A DNA stretch of 47,262 bases from Cryomorphaceae bacterium (GTDB lineage: Bacteria > Bacteroidota > Bacteroidia > Flavobacteriales > Schleiferiaceae). Position numbers and translations under genes: made by a program. The stretch lies in assembly GCA_002682945.1 (NCBI GenBank), contig NYSL01000016.1, positions 70,993-118,254 of the forward strand, given 5' to 3'. This document shows positions 1 through 9,757 of this stretch, piece by piece; within the stretch, counting starts at the first letter, position 1; each line of letters begins with the position of its first letter. The notes below the pieces were generated by a model, which saw only the letters and a program-made list of their open reading frames with translations, was not told the origin of the DNA and searched no databases.

Positions 1-1371
1 CTGGATTATATCAAATCATTAGGCGCGACCGCTGTTTGGACAAATCCAATATTAATTAATGATATGCCTGTTTATTCTTATCATGGGTACGCAATTACAG
101 ATCACTATAAAGTTGATCCTCGTTTTGGTGGAATGGAGGCCTACAAGAAATATTCAAAAGAATTGCATAAGCGAAAAATGAAATTAGTGATGGACGTAAT
201 TCCTAACCATATGGGGACCTATAATAGATTATTTCAGAATCCCCCCGATTCAAATTGGATAAATTCTTGGCCGCTTAATTCTGACTTAGATGAAAGAGGT
301 GAGGTGGACAGTACAGCTTTAACGAATCATCGGTACACCTCAATTTTTGACCCATATGCCGCCCCCATTGATAAGAAGCAATTCACAGATGGTTGGTTTG
401 TTCATTCCATGGTTGATATCAATCAAAGAGATGAAAGGTGTTCAAGTTATTTAATTCAAAATAGCCTGTGGTGGATTGAAGAAGTTGGAGTTGATGCATT
501 TAGGGTTGATACATGGGTTTATCCAGATCAAAATTTCATGGATAATTGGTCAAAACAGATTCATAAAGTTTTTCCGAATTTTTTTATTTTCAGTGAGGCT
601 TGGGTGCATGATGGAAGCTCACAAAGATTTTATTTTAACGAACATAAAACTTTGGACGGGGCAGCTGACTTTATGATGTATTCCTCATGGAAAGATGCTT
701 TAGAAAATCCAACGACATGGAATAGTGGCTTGAACACATTTTATAAAAATTTAGGCCTAGATTATCAATATAAGTCTCCTTCTAAGTTTATTACATTTTT
801 AGATAATCATGATGAGGGAAGATTTTTTGGAAAGATTAAAGAGGATATGTCTCTTTATAAAATGGGTGTAGCCATGTTATACACAATGAGAGGAATACCA
901 TGCTTATTATACGGCACAGAAATACTACTGAAGGAGTTGGATGATCATGGAAGAATTCGAGAAGATATGCCTGGAGGCTGGGGAGAGAAAAATGGTAAAC
1001 GAAACGCGTTTAATAATTCTGGCTTGAGCAAAGACGAAAGAGATGCTCTGAGTTTTGTTCAAAATATGGGAAAAATTCGGCAATCTTATTCATTAATTAA
1101 TACAGGATCTTTTCGACATTGGGCTCCTTATGATAAGGTTTATGCATATTGTTGGTATGATGATGATGAGATAATATTGGTAATAGCAAACCGAAGCGAG
1201 AGACCTGAAGTCTTTAATATGGATCGGTTTACCGAGTTAACTTTTAAAGACATAGAGATTGTTCTTGATACTCAGTCTGAAATTGATCCCTATGAAAGGA
1301 GTATGATATTGCATTCGAAACAAGTAGAATTGAACTCAAACGGATTAAAAATTCTTCATTTAACACGATAA
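1..1371 (+). CDS. GH13 alpha-amylase family glycoside hydrolase (5' end outside window)
   Basis: The reading frame is open from base 1, so this is the C-terminal part of a longer protein; the first in-frame ATG at 64 is internal, because the 21 codons before it (including LGATAVWTNP) already match the family. Counting from base 1, the four conserved GH13 regions are visible: region I DVIPNH near residues 65-70, region II VDAFRVDT with the nucleophile Asp at about 170, region III FSEAW with the acid/base Glu at about 199, and region IV FLDNHD with the transition-state Asp at about 271. A C-terminal beta-sandwich-like stretch follows. GH13 enzymes hydrolyse or rearrange alpha-glucans; the layout resembles cyclomaltodextrinase/neopullulanase-type enzymes of Bacteroidota, but substrate and location cannot be fixed without the N-terminus. 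The next gene starts 60 bp downstream on the same strand. Confidence 0.9.
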   Translation: MDYIKSLGATAVWTNPILINDMPVYSYHGYAITDHYKVDPRFGGMEAYKKYSKELHKRKMKLVMDVIPNHMGTYNRLFQNPPDSNWINSWPLNSDLDERGEVDSTALTNHRYTSIFDPYAAPIDKKQFTDGWFVHSMVDINQRDERCSSYLIQNSLWWIEEVGVDAFRVDTWVYPDQNFMDNWSKQIHKVFPNFFIFSEAWVHDGSSQRFYFNEHKTLDGAADFMMYSSWKDALENPTTWNSGLNTFYKNLGLDYQYKSPSKFITFLDNHDEGRFFGKIKEDMSLYKMGVAMLYTMRGIPCLLYGTEILLKELDDHGRIREDMPGGWGEKNGKRNAFNNSGLSKDERDALSFVQNMGKIRQSYSLINTGSFRHWAPYDKVYAYCWYDDDEIILVIANRSERPEVFNMDRFTELTFKDIEIVLDTQSEIDPYERSMILHSKQVELNSNGLKILHLTR

Positions 1372-1400
1372 TATCAATACAGGTAAACCCTTTGGCTTCG

Positions 1401-1408
1401 TATATTTG
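1401..1408 (+). promoter_or_regulatory. Candidate -7 box (TATATTTG) for the suf operon
   Basis: TATATTTG fits the Bacteroidota -7 consensus TAnnTTTG and lies 23 nt before the GTG start of sufA, in the gap after the GH13 gene. No good -33 TTG was seen at the usual spacing, so this is a consensus match only. Confidence 0.4.
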
Positions 1409-1431
1409 AGAAAATATTCGTTAACTATACC

Positions 1432-1761
1432 GTGATAAATATTTCTTCCAAAGCCGCTCAAAAAGTGTCATCTCTTATGCAGGAGGATGGGAAAAGTGCA
1501 GATACCTCATACATTCGAGTTGGAGTTAAAAGTGGAGGTTGTTCAGGTTTAAGTTATGATATGGATTTCGTCGAAAAAGCAGAAGACGGTGACCAGCTAT
1601 TCCAGGAAAATGGAATCAAAATATTAGTTGAAAAGAAAAGTTTGCTTTATTTAATTGGAACGACACTAGAATACTCTGGTGGTTTAAATGGTAAAGGATT
1701 TTCTTTTAATAACCCCAACGCTTCAAAGACTTGTGGCTGCGGAGAAAGTTTTTCTCTATGA
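1432..1761 (+). CDS. sufA: A-type iron-sulfur carrier protein (HesB/IscA/SufA family)
   Basis: A 109-residue protein of the HesB/IscA/SufA family, which carries or hands over Fe-S clusters during assembly in the cytoplasm. The three conserved cysteines are present: C37 in GGCSGL and C101/C103 in TCGCGES near the C-terminus, the usual spacing for A-type carriers. The start codon is GTG; I see no better ATG upstream. Its stop overlaps the ATG of sufB by 4 bp (ATGA at 1758-1761), so it heads the sufA-sufB-sufC-sufD operon. I use the name sufA from context; sequence alone does not separate SufA from IscA or ErpA. Confidence 0.9.
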   Translation: MINISSKAAQKVSSLMQEDGKSADTSYIRVGVKSGGCSGLSYDMDFVEKAEDGDQLFQENGIKILVEKKSLLYLIGTTLEYSGGLNGKGFSFNNPNASKTCGCGESFSL

Positions 1762-3197
1762 GCGATGAAGATAAAATTATTGATGAGGTCACGTCCAGTG
1801 ATTATAAATATGGTTTTTCCACGAATATAGATTCGGATACTTTAAGCCCGGGTCTTGACGAAGACGTAATTAAAAAAATATCTCACAAGAAAAAAGAACC
1901 TGAGTGGATGACAAATTGGAGGCTAGATGCCTTTAAAATTTGGAATGAAATGGATGAACCCGATTGGGGAAATGTGAATTACGAGAAGCCAGATTTTCAA
2001 AAGATATCCTATTACTCTGCAGTAAAAAAGAAGAAACTTGATAGCCTGGATGAGGTTGACCCTGAACTATTAAAGACATTTGAAAAGCTGGGTATAAGTA
2101 TTGATGAGCAAAAGAGACTCTCAGGTGTTGCATTAGATATTGTTGTGGACTCTGTGAGTGTGGCAACAACATTTAAAGAAACTTTAAATGAAAAAGGAAT
2201 TATATTTTGTTCCATGAGCGATGCAATTCAGAATCACCCTGAATTGGTTAAAAAACATATTGGCACCGTAATACCGAAAACTGATAATTATTATGCTGCT
2301 TTGAATAGTGCGGTATTTACTGATGGCTCTTTTTGTTATATACCTAAAGGAGTAAAGTGCCCTATGGAGCTCAGTACATATTTTAGGATTAATGAAGCAG
2401 GAACGGGACAATTTGAACGGACATTATTGATTGCAGATAAAGAAAGTTACGTGAGCTATCTGGAGGGCTGTACTGCTCCTCAAAGAGATGAAAATCAGCT
2501 GCATGCCGCAGTTGTAGAGTTAATTGCTCTTGATGATGCTGAAATAAAGTATTCTACGGTTCAAAATTGGTTTCCAGGAGATGCAAACGGAAAAGGAGGT
2601 GTCTACAATTTTGTGACAAAGAGGGGTATATGTGAAAATCGAGCAAAGATTTCTTGGACTCAAGTTGAAACAGGATCTGCTGTTACATGGAAATACCCAA
2701 GTTGTATTTTAAAGGGAGATAGCAGTATTGGTGAATTTTATTCTGTAGCACTGACAAACAATTTCCAACAAGCAGATACAGGAACAAAAATGATACATCT
2801 GGGAAGAAATACAAAAAGTACAATAATAAGTAAAGGAATAAGTGCAGGTAATAGTCATAACAGCTATCGAGGACTAGTAAGAATGGGCCCTCGTGCAAAA
2901 AACGCACGAAATTTTTCCCAATGTGATTCTCTTTTGATGGGTGATAGATGCGGAGCACATACGTTTCCGTATATCGAGGTAAAAAACCCAACCGCGAAGA
3001 TGGAACATGAGGCAACGACATCAAAGATTGGAGAAGATCAAATTTTTTATTGTCAGCAAAGAGGTTTAAATCCTGAAGCTGCAATAGCACTTATTGTAAA
3101 TGGCTACTGTAAAGATGTTTTAAATCAATTACCCATGGAATTTGCAGTTGAAGCTCAAAAACTTTTAGCCATTAGTCTAGAGGGCTCAGTAGGTTAA
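1758..3197 (+). CDS. sufB: Fe-S cluster assembly scaffold SufB
   Basis: A 479-residue SufB, close to the usual length. With SufC and SufD it forms the cytoplasmic SufBC2D scaffold on which Fe-S clusters are built. Family blocks seen are [20 protein letters not shown], the [20 protein letters not shown] region with the conserved cluster-related cysteine, and the C-terminal [16 protein letters not shown] longer frame beginning with TTG at 1731 exists, but the ATG at 1758 overlaps the sufA stop as ATGA and gives the normal N-terminus (MSDEDK), so I choose it. sufC follows after 11 bp. Confidence 0.95.
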   Translation: MSDEDKIIDEVTSSDYKYGFSTNIDSDTLSPGLDEDVIKKISHKKKEPEWMTNWRLDAFKIWNEMDEPDWGNVNYEKPDFQKISYYSAVKKKKLDSLDEVDPELLKTFEKLGISIDEQKRLSGVALDIVVDSVSVATTFKETLNEKGIIFCSMSDAIQNHPELVKKHIGTVIPKTDNYYAALNSAVFTDGSFCYIPKGVKCPMELSTYFRINEAGTGQFERTLLIADKESYVSYLEGCTAPQRDENQLHAAVVELIALDDAEIKYSTVQNWFPGDANGKGGVYNFVTKRGICENRAKISWTQVETGSAVTWKYPSCILKGDSSIGEFYSVALTNNFQQADTGTKMIHLGRNTKSTIISKGISAGNSHNSYRGLVRMGPRAKNARNFSQCDSLLMGDRCGAHTFPYIEVKNPTAKMEHEATTSKIGEDQIFYCQQRGLNPEAAIALIVNGYCKDVLNQLPMEFAVEAQKLLAISLEGSVG

Positions 3198-3208
3198 GTA
3201 AAATAATT

Positions 3209-3958
3209 ATGTTAGAAATAATAGATCTGCACGCAAGCATTGATAACAAGGTAATTCTGAACGGAATTAATTTAAAAGTTAATCTAGGCGAAGTTCACGC
3301 AATAATGGGACCCAACGGTTCCGGTAAAAGCACCTTGTCCAATGTTATTGCCGGTCATGACGGTTATGATATTATTAGTGGAGATATACGTTTCGCAGGC
3401 GAAAGTGTTTTAGATCTTCCTCCGGAAAAAAGAGCTCATTTAGGTCTTTTTTTAAGTTTTCAATATCCTGTAGAAATTCCTGGCGTAACCGTGTCTAATT
3501 TTATTAGAACTGCATTGAATGAAATTAGATCGGCAAAAGGCCAAGAACCACTCGGCGCTCCTGAAATGTTGAAATCAATGAGGGAAAAAATGAAAATATT
3601 AGAGATGGACAAAGGGTTTCTTAGTCGATCATTAAACGATGGCTTTAGCGGTGGTGAGAAAAAACGAAATGAGATTTTTCAGATGGCGATGCTTGAGCCA
3701 AAAATGTCAATTCTTGATGAAACTGATTCGGGTCTAGATATTGATGCCCTTCGAATTGTTGCCAACGGCGTCAATTCTCTGAGAAGTAAGGATAATACTT
3801 TCATAGTTATCACTCATTATCAAAGGCTTCTTGATTACATTGTACCTGATTTTGTTCATGTGTTATTCAATGGAAAAATCGTAAAATCAGGAGATAAAGA
3901 GCTTGCGATCGAACTTGAAAATAGAGGATATGATTGGATTAAAAAAGAGCAGCAATAA
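3209..3958 (+). CDS. sufC: Fe-S cluster assembly ATPase SufC
   Basis: A 249-residue ABC-type ATPase of the SufC family. Seen motifs are Walker [10 protein letters not shown], the signature [10 protein letters not shown] and the SufC-type Walker B block [15 protein letters not shown], followed by the H-loop VITHYQRLL. SufC is soluble and drives conformational change in the SufBC2D complex; it is not a membrane transporter. Its TAA stop shares one base with the ATG of sufD (TAATG at 3956-3960), so translation is probably coupled. Confidence 0.96.
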   Translation: MLEIIDLHASIDNKVILNGINLKVNLGEVHAIMGPNGSGKSTLSNVIAGHDGYDIISGDIRFAGESVLDLPPEKRAHLGLFLSFQYPVEIPGVTVSNFIRTALNEIRSAKGQEPLGAPEMLKSMREKMKILEMDKGFLSRSLNDGFSGGEKKRNEIFQMAMLEPKMSILDETDSGLDIDALRIVANGVNSLRSKDNTFIVITHYQRLLDYIVPDFVHVLFNGKIVKSGDKELAIELENRGYDWIKKEQQ

Positions 3959-5280
3959 TGAAGGATCGCCTTTCTGCTTTTTATTGGCTGAATGAAAATA
4001 AATTTGCTCAAGCCTCTAGTGAGGCAATAACCAATCAGCGAAGAATAGCAATAGAAAAATTTGAAGAAGAAGGGTTTCCCATCCAAAAGAATGAGGAATG
4101 GAAATATACCTCTTTGAAGAAGTTATTTATACCAGATTACTCTTTTCCGTCACCATTTGCTTCAATCAATCAAAAAGAGCATATAGATTTTCAAGACATT
4201 GAAGAATTTTTAGTTAATGATATTGATTGTTATAGAGTTGTATTTATAAATGGTCGCTACTCTTCATGGCTTTCAGAAACAACGCATAGTAATTATGATA
4301 TATGCACATTAGGTAGTGCTTGGAAAAAATATCCTGAGGTCCTTGAAAGCCATTTTAATAATTTGACAAAAAAAGATGGGCCAATGGTCCAGTTGAATAC
4401 TGCTCTTGCCTGGGATGGTTTATATGTAAATGTGCCAAAGAATATAATGGTAGACAAGCCTATTCAAGTCCTCTATTTTAGTACTGGAAGATCCCCAATA
4501 TTTAATCAAACTAGAAGCTTAATTTTATTAGATGATGGTGCTAGCGCTGAAATTATTGAAAGGCACCATTCTCTTTCTCAAACTGAGACATGGACAAATG
4601 CTGTGGATGAGGTAAAAATTGGTTGTAACGCTAAAATTCATTGGGTGAAACTGCAACACGATTCCGAGAAATCGGCGCTAACTCAGCACAGTAAAATTAA
4701 TCAAGAAAAAGACAGTAAAGCTATAGTTCACACGATATCAACGGGAGGAAAGTTCTTAAGAAATAATTTAGATTTTTTATTAAGAGGTTCAGGAGCAGAG
4801 GCTCGAATGTTTGGGTTGTCATTAGGAAGTGATAAGCAGCTTATAGACCACCATACTCGTGTGGACCATCTGGCACCAAATTGTATAAGTCATGAGGCAT
4901 ATAAAGGTATTTTTGATGATAATTCACATGGGGTTTTTAATGGCAAAATATTTGTTCATTTAGATGCTCAAAAAACTCAAGCATATCAGCAAAATAATAA
5001 TTTAGTACTTAGTGAGAAAGCTACTATTGACACAAAGCCTCAACTAGAAATATTCGCAGATGATGTAAAATGTTCTCATGGTTGTACAATAGGCCAGCTT
5101 GATGAGGATGCATTGTTTTATTTGAGAGCCCGTGGAATCCCGATTAAAGAAGCAAAGGCTTTACTCATGCTTGCTTTCGCAAATGATGCTATTGCAGACA
5201 TTCAACATCCGAGTTTAAGAGCTAAGCTAAGTGAGTTAATAGGCCTAAATTTAGGCGTTGATATGAGCAGTGCTTTTTGA
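3958..5280 (+). CDS. sufD: Fe-S cluster assembly protein SufD
   Basis: A 440-residue SufD, the partner of SufB and SufC in Fe-S scaffold formation and iron entry. The C-terminal half carries the family blocks HHTRVDHLAPNC, GVFNGKIFVH and DDVKCSHGCTIG, the last containing the conserved functional histidine. The N-terminus (EGFPIQKNEEWKYTSL) also fits the family. It is the last suf gene here: in many Bacteroidota the cysteine desulfurase gene sufS follows, but here a glycosyltransferase gene starts 69 bp later and neither sufS nor sufE is in the window. Confidence 0.95.
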   Translation: MKDRLSAFYWLNENKFAQASSEAITNQRRIAIEKFEEEGFPIQKNEEWKYTSLKKLFIPDYSFPSPFASINQKEHIDFQDIEEFLVNDIDCYRVVFINGRYSSWLSETTHSNYDICTLGSAWKKYPEVLESHFNNLTKKDGPMVQLNTALAWDGLYVNVPKNIMVDKPIQVLYFSTGRSPIFNQTRSLILLDDGASAEIIERHHSLSQTETWTNAVDEVKIGCNAKIHWVKLQHDSEKSALTQHSKINQEKDSKAIVHTISTGGKFLRNNLDFLLRGSGAEARMFGLSLGSDKQLIDHHTRVDHLAPNCISHEAYKGIFDDNSHGVFNGKIFVHLDAQKTQAYQQNNNLVLSEKATIDTKPQLEIFADDVKCSHGCTIGQLDEDALFYLRARGIPIKEAKALLMLAFANDAIADIQHPSLRAKLSELIGLNLGVDMSSAF

Positions 5281-5349
5281 ATGATTAACAATTCTTGGAT
5301 CTCTATCATAATAGTATCTTAGCACTCTATTTTTTAAATTTCATCACTT

Positions 5350-8300
5350 ATGAATCTCTCCTTTAAGCAAATAAATTCCTTCGCTGGCTGGTTAACTTTT
5401 TTTATTGCTTTATTTACTTATGTAAGTACACTTGAACCAACTGTTAGTTTTTGGGATTGTGGCGAATATATTGCCACCTCTGTTAAGCTTCAAGTGGGAC
5501 ACCCACCCGGCGCCCCTGTTTTTCAGTTATTTGCTAACGTCATGTCCCAATTAGCACTAGGTGATGTCACTCGTCAAGCATTTTATGTGAATATGGTTTC
5601 AGGATTATCAAGTGCCTTTACAATACCATTTCTGTTTTGGACCATAACTTTTCTTGGTAGAAAATTATTTGACAAAGGACAACTTTCTATAAGTCAAAAA
5701 ATAGCTCTAATAGGCTCAGGTTTAGTTGGGTCTTTAGCTTTTACATTCAGCGACTCATTTTGGTTTTCAGCTGTAGAGGGTGAGGTATATGCTATGTCAA
5801 GTTGCTTTACTGCAATTGCTTTTTGGGCAGTATTAAAATGGGAATCAGTTGCGGATACAGATGAATATGCAAACCGGTGGTTATTATTGATTGCCTACCT
5901 TACAGGTTTATCTGTTGGAATACATATACTGGTTTTTCTTACAATTCCATCCGTAGTAATGATCTATTTCTATAAGAAATTTCCAGAAGTCAATTGGAAA
6001 AAATGGATCTTGGCGAATGCAGCTTCAATTGGAATTTTAGGTTTGGTTTTCGCGGTTATAATTCCTTTTGTCTTATCTCTTTTTGGATGGTTAGAAATCA
6101 CGTCGGTTAACACTATTGGTCTACCTAAAAACTCGGGATCTTTGTTGGCATTTTTATTGATTTCAGGTGCAATTTTTTATGGCATTTATTGGGCTCGGAA
6201 AAATAATAAACCATTAATTTCTCAATGTATTCATGCATTAGTTTTTCTTTTGATTGGTTATTCAAGTTTTGTTGTTTTAGCCATTCGCTCTAATGCCAAT
6301 ACTCCCATTGATGAAAATAATCCTGAAGACGCAATGTCTTTGCTTTCATATTATAACAGAGATCAGTATGGTGATTGGCCTATCTTATTTGGTCAAAGTT
6401 TTAATAGTCAATTGGATAGTAAGAGACCATACACAGATGGCCCTCCAGCATATGCTTTCAGCTCAGAGACTGGAGAGTATGAGGTCACTAATGATGGCAA
6501 AGCCTCGAAGCCGAATTATTCAAAAAATGATATTGGTTTTTTCCCTAGAATGTGGTCAGATCAAAATAATCATGTTCAGAATTACCAAAAGTTAATGGGT
6601 GTAAAAACTGGAGATAAAATAGAATTCAAAGATCATTTCCGCTTTTTCATAGATTATCAAGTCGGACAAATGTGGTTTCGATATTTTATGTGGAACTTTT
6701 CTGGACGTCAAAATGATGATCAAAATCGATATGAATTATCAAAAGGGAATTGGATTACCGGGATCTCATTTATTGATGAAATGCGCTTGGGACCTCAGAC
6801 TAATTTACCTAATCATTTCTTAAGTAATCCGTCAAGAAACGTATACTTTGGACTCCCACTAATTCTAGGGATTTTGGGATTATACTTTCAGGCTAAACGA
6901 GATAAAAAAAATGCATGGGTAGTAACATTATTATTCCTTTTTACAGGATTAGCAATTGTGGTTTATACGAATCACAAACCATTTGAGCCTAGAGAAAGAG
7001 ATTATGCTTTTGTTGGATCGTTTTATGTTTTTGCAATATGGATTGGTATGGGAGTTATTGCTTTATTTGAGTTGCTTGGAAAGCAAAGAACGAGACTATC
7101 TGCCGCTGTAATAACTATTATATCTCTATCTATACCGGCTTTAATGGCTTCTCAAAACTGGGATGATCACGACAGAAGTGATCGATACACCGCAAGAGAG
7201 ATTGCAAAAATGTATTTAAATAGTTGTGAACCAAATGCTATTTTATTTACCAATGGCGACAATGACACTTTCCCTCTTTGGTATATTCAAGAAGTTGAAG
7301 GTTATAGAACAGATGTACGAATTGTCAATCTTTCGCTTTTAAATACGGACTGGTATATTGATATGATGAAAAGAAAATTTTATGAAGGCGAAGCAGTTCC
7401 TTTAACTTTTGTTAAAAAGGAATATGTCCAAGGGACTAGAGATGTTCTTTATTATCAGGATCTAAAAATTTCAGGTCGCTGGTATGCAAAGGACTTTTTA
7501 AAATATGCCCTTCGAAATGATGAAGGAGTATTTTTTACTGCTTTCCCCAATACTCAAAGTCCTAAAAAATTGCAATTTTTTCCAATGAAGAATTTGCGAA
7601 TTCCAGTCGACAAAAACAAAGTGATCGCTAATAAAGTAGTAGAGGTCTCAGATTCTTCAAAAATTGTTGACTATATCGATTGGAATTGGAATTCAAATGT
7701 CATTTCGAAAAGAGACCTTATGCTAATTGATTTGATTGCGAATAATGATTGGTCAAGACCCATATATTTCTCGACGACAGTTGGAAGCTCAGCAAGTTCA
7801 TTTTTTTGGTTACAAAAATACTTTAGACTTGAAGGTTTAGCATATCGCTTTGTCCCAGTATCCACAGAAGGTTCTGGGAATCAATTTGATTTCGGATCAG
7901 TTAACGCAGATAAAATGATGTCTATTATGTACAATCCCGATGGCGATGAAAGTAAATTCAATTTTGGGAATATGGAAAAACCAGATGTTTTTTTAGATGA
8001 AACTGTAAGACGATCAACTTTTAATTTGCGAATTAATTACGGGAGACTAGCTTCGGAATTATCAAATCGAGGTAGAAATGAAGAGGCTTTAAAGGTTCTA
8101 GACTTTGCAATGGAAAAAATGCCTGTTTCTAAGTTGGGCTATGATTATTTTTTCTTGAATTTAATCGAAGGTTATTATAAGGCTGGCGATAAAGAAAAGG
8201 CAAAAAATTATATTGATGAGTTTTCAAAAGTTATGGAAAATGAATTAAGATTTTATGCTCAGTTTAAGGGCGCAGATAAGAGAGCCGTGAAAAATGAAAT

Positions 8301-8442
8301 CCAAACAGATTTACAATTTATGCAGATGCTTGCTAGAATGTTAATGCAATATGAATATAATAATTCCCCTTTAACACAGGAGGAATATAATAATGTAGAA
8401 CTGATTCAGCTATACGAGGAATTGGCAGAGCTTTGTGGTTAA
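5350..8442 (+). CDS. DUF2723/TMEM260-type GT-C membrane glycosyltransferase (putative protein O-mannosyltransferase)
   Basis: A 1030-residue polytopic membrane protein. The N-terminal half has many hydrophobic segments; right after the first one come SFWDCGEYI and VGHPPGAP, the hallmark of DUF2723, whose Asp/Glu pair sits where GT-C enzymes carry catalytic acidic residues in the first external loop. A large soluble region follows, with TPR-like helices near the C-terminus (residues about 880-960). The human relative TMEM260 is a protein O-mannosyltransferase, and Bacteroidota members are thought to attach sugars from a polyprenyl-phosphate donor in the periplasm. The window also encodes a polyprenol-phosphate-mannose synthase at 20733-21458, which would make such a donor. 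Family membership is clear; the sugar and acceptor are inferred. Confidence 0.85.
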   Translation: MNLSFKQINSFAGWLTFFIALFTYVSTLEPTVSFWDCGEYIATSVKLQVGHPPGAPVFQLFANVMSQLALGDVTRQAFYVNMVSGLSSAFTIPFLFWTITFLGRKLFDKGQLSISQKIALIGSGLVGSLAFTFSDSFWFSAVEGEVYAMSSCFTAIAFWAVLKWESVADTDEYANRWLLLIAYLTGLSVGIHILVFLTIPSVVMIYFYKKFPEVNWKKWILANAASIGILGLVFAVIIPFVLSLFGWLEITSVNTIGLPKNSGSLLAFLLISGAIFYGIYWARKNNKPLISQCIHALVFLLIGYSSFVVLAIRSNANTPIDENNPEDAMSLLSYYNRDQYGDWPILFGQSFNSQLDSKRPYTDGPPAYAFSSETGEYEVTNDGKASKPNYSKNDIGFFPRMWSDQNNHVQNYQKLMGVKTGDKIEFKDHFRFFIDYQVGQMWFRYFMWNFSGRQNDDQNRYELSKGNWITGISFIDEMRLGPQTNLPNHFLSNPSRNVYFGLPLILGILGLYFQAKRDKKNAWVVTLLFLFTGLAIVVYTNHKPFEPRERDYAFVGSFYVFAIWIGMGVIALFELLGKQRTRLSAAVITIISLSIPALMASQNWDDHDRSDRYTAREIAKMYLNSCEPNAILFTNGDNDTFPLWYIQEVEGYRTDVRIVNLSLLNTDWYIDMMKRKFYEGEAVPLTFVKKEYVQGTRDVLYYQDLKISGRWYAKDFLKYALRNDEGVFFTAFPNTQSPKKLQFFPMKNLRIPVDKNKVIANKVVEVSDSSKIVDYIDWNWNSNVISKRDLMLIDLIANNDWSRPIYFSTTVGSSASSFFWLQKYFRLEGLAYRFVPVSTEGSGNQFDFGSVNADKMMSIMYNPDGDESKFNFGNMEKPDVFLDETVRRSTFNLRINYGRLASELSNRGRNEEALKVLDFAMEKMPVSKLGYDYFFLNLIEGYYKAGDKEKAKNYIDEFSKVMENELRFYAQFKGADKRAVKNEIQTDLQFMQMLARMLMQYEYNNSPLTQEEYNNVELIQLYEELAELCG

Positions 8443-8498
8443 AATTTGTTAAATATTTTTTAATTTTAGTGGTTAGTTTAATGTTATAAAAATTAAAA

Positions 8499-8963
8499 AT
8501 GATTTCAAAAGAACAAGTGATTCAGGCTCAAAATAAATGGGGTAATGGTGTGGTTAAGATAGGTTCATTAAAACACCAAAGAACTGAATGTGAAAATTAT
8601 ACTAGTGAATTTTTAGATGAGTTATACGGATTCGAATTCGGTTCGGTTCTATTTAAGCCAACAAAATGTGAAATTGAGCAATTTAGGCCTTCAAAGCAAG
8701 AGGCATTGTCTTATTTTATTGCTGGAGAAGATCGTGCTTGTAATGAAGATAATGGTTTTGCTATTCAACCATGGACGAAGGTGAGGTTTGAAAATTCAAA
8801 CTATATCCTTGAAGAGAATCGTGCAATCGCAATGGGAAACTATTTTTTCACAGATTTGGAGAATAATGAAGCGAAAGTAGAGTATACTTTTGGGTATAAA
8901 CTAACTAATGGTAAACTAAAAATAGATCTCCATCACTCTTCATTCCCATATAGTCATAGCTAG
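8499..8963 (+). CDS. COG4337/SnoaL-fold protein, candidate iota-class carbonic anhydrase
   Basis: A 154-residue cytoplasmic protein without signal peptide. The pattern KWGNGVVKIG near residues 14-22, VLFKPT (50-55), ALSYFIAG (69-76), GFAIQPWTKVRF (86-97), AMGNYFF (111-117), VEYTFGY (127-133) and the C-terminal LHHSSFP (144-150) matches my memory of the COG4337 family. Members of this family were shown to be iota-class carbonic anhydrases, some working without metal, with Thr, Tyr, His and Ser as key residues; T55, Y72, H145/H146 and S147/S148 are candidates here. Relatives are often mislabelled phosphoribosyl-AMP cyclohydrolase, but HisI motifs are absent. It starts 56 bp after the DUF2723 gene. 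If active it would interconvert CO2 and bicarbonate; that is inference. Confidence 0.7.
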   Translation: MISKEQVIQAQNKWGNGVVKIGSLKHQRTECENYTSEFLDELYGFEFGSVLFKPTKCEIEQFRPSKQEALSYFIAGEDRACNEDNGFAIQPWTKVRFENSNYILEENRAIAMGNYFFTDLENNEAKVEYTFGYKLTNGKLKIDLHHSSFPYSHS

Positions 8964-9076
8964 TAGCTCAAGAATAGGCCTTTATGAGCTTTCTATGTTA
9001 ATTAGATAATTTAAACTTCTAATAAATTTTTTCAGATGTTTTTTGTATTTGAAAATAGTTAGATATACTTTAAAAT

Positions 9077-9739
9077 ATGACTTTGGGATCTAGGCAATTT
9101 TTTCTGGGATTAGCTTGTTCATTAGCACTTTTTCCAAATGTCATTAATGCCCAGGACAGTGATCTTGGCAACTGGTTAATTTATATCGGAAGTAAAAAAA
9201 TAAATAAAACTTGGAATTGGCACCATGAGGTTCAGCATCGAAACTATAATGTAATTGGAGACCTAGAACAACTTTTGTTAAGAACGGGCTTGGGTTATAC
9301 CATAAAGGATAAAAATCAAAATTTTTTATTGGGTTATGGCTATATATTATCTGAAAATTATGATAGGTTAGGTGAAAAAATATCCGTAAATGAGCATAGA
9401 ATTTTTCAGCAAGTGATATCACAGCAGAGTATTACTAATTTAAAATTCTCTCATAGGTTTCGTTTTGAGCAGAGGTTTATCGAGTCGGCATTCAAAATGC
9501 GTTTTCGATACTTTTTAAGTAGCAGAGTCCCTTTGGGTAGTGATAATAAATTTTATTTATCCGGATATAATGAACTATTTATTGGGTTAGGGAAGGACTT
9601 TTTTGATAGGAATCGAATTTATGGAGGTATTGGCTACAAATTATTTGAAGGAGTTAATATTGAGTTAGGTTATATGAATCAGTTTTTAGGTTCTTTAAGT
9701 CGTGATCAAATAAATGTAATTATGCTTTTGAACCTTTAA
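9077..9739 (+). CDS. DUF2490 family outer-membrane beta-barrel protein
   Basis: A 220-residue exported protein. The first 26 residues form a signal peptide (hydrophobic LGLACSLALFPNV, cleavage probably after INAQ). The mature part has alternating amphipathic strands and family blocks such as WHHEVQHRNYN, FSHRFRFEQRF, RFRYFLSSRVPLG and IYGGIGYKLFEG, which fit DUF2490, a predicted outer-membrane barrel common in Bacteroidota. No function is established. It is a single-gene unit: 113 bp separate it from the upstream gene, and the downstream gene (hppD) converges with 18 bp between the stops. Confidence 0.75.
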   Translation: MTLGSRQFFLGLACSLALFPNVINAQDSDLGNWLIYIGSKKINKTWNWHHEVQHRNYNVIGDLEQLLLRTGLGYTIKDKNQNFLLGYGYILSENYDRLGEKISVNEHRIFQQVISQQSITNLKFSHRFRFEQRFIESAFKMRFRYFLSSRVPLGSDNKFYLSGYNELFIGLGKDFFDRNRIYGGIGYKLFEGVNIELGYMNQFLGSLSRDQINVIMLLNL

Positions 9740-9757
9740 CTCTTTACAACGATTTAA

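Noticed and set aside
2683-3090. A 135-codon open frame on the minus strand inside sufB
   Set aside because: It lies fully within the conserved part of sufB, its translation is very rich in Leu and Tyr as expected for an antisense shadow, and no promoter box or neighbour supports it.
8499-8963. Annotation as phosphoribosyl-AMP cyclohydrolase (HisI)
   Set aside because: The Cys/His metal motifs of HisI are absent; the sequence follows the COG4337 pattern.
8963-8993. Possible terminator (AGCTCA...TGAGCT) after the COG4337 gene
   Set aside because: Only 6 pairs with a long loop and no T run.
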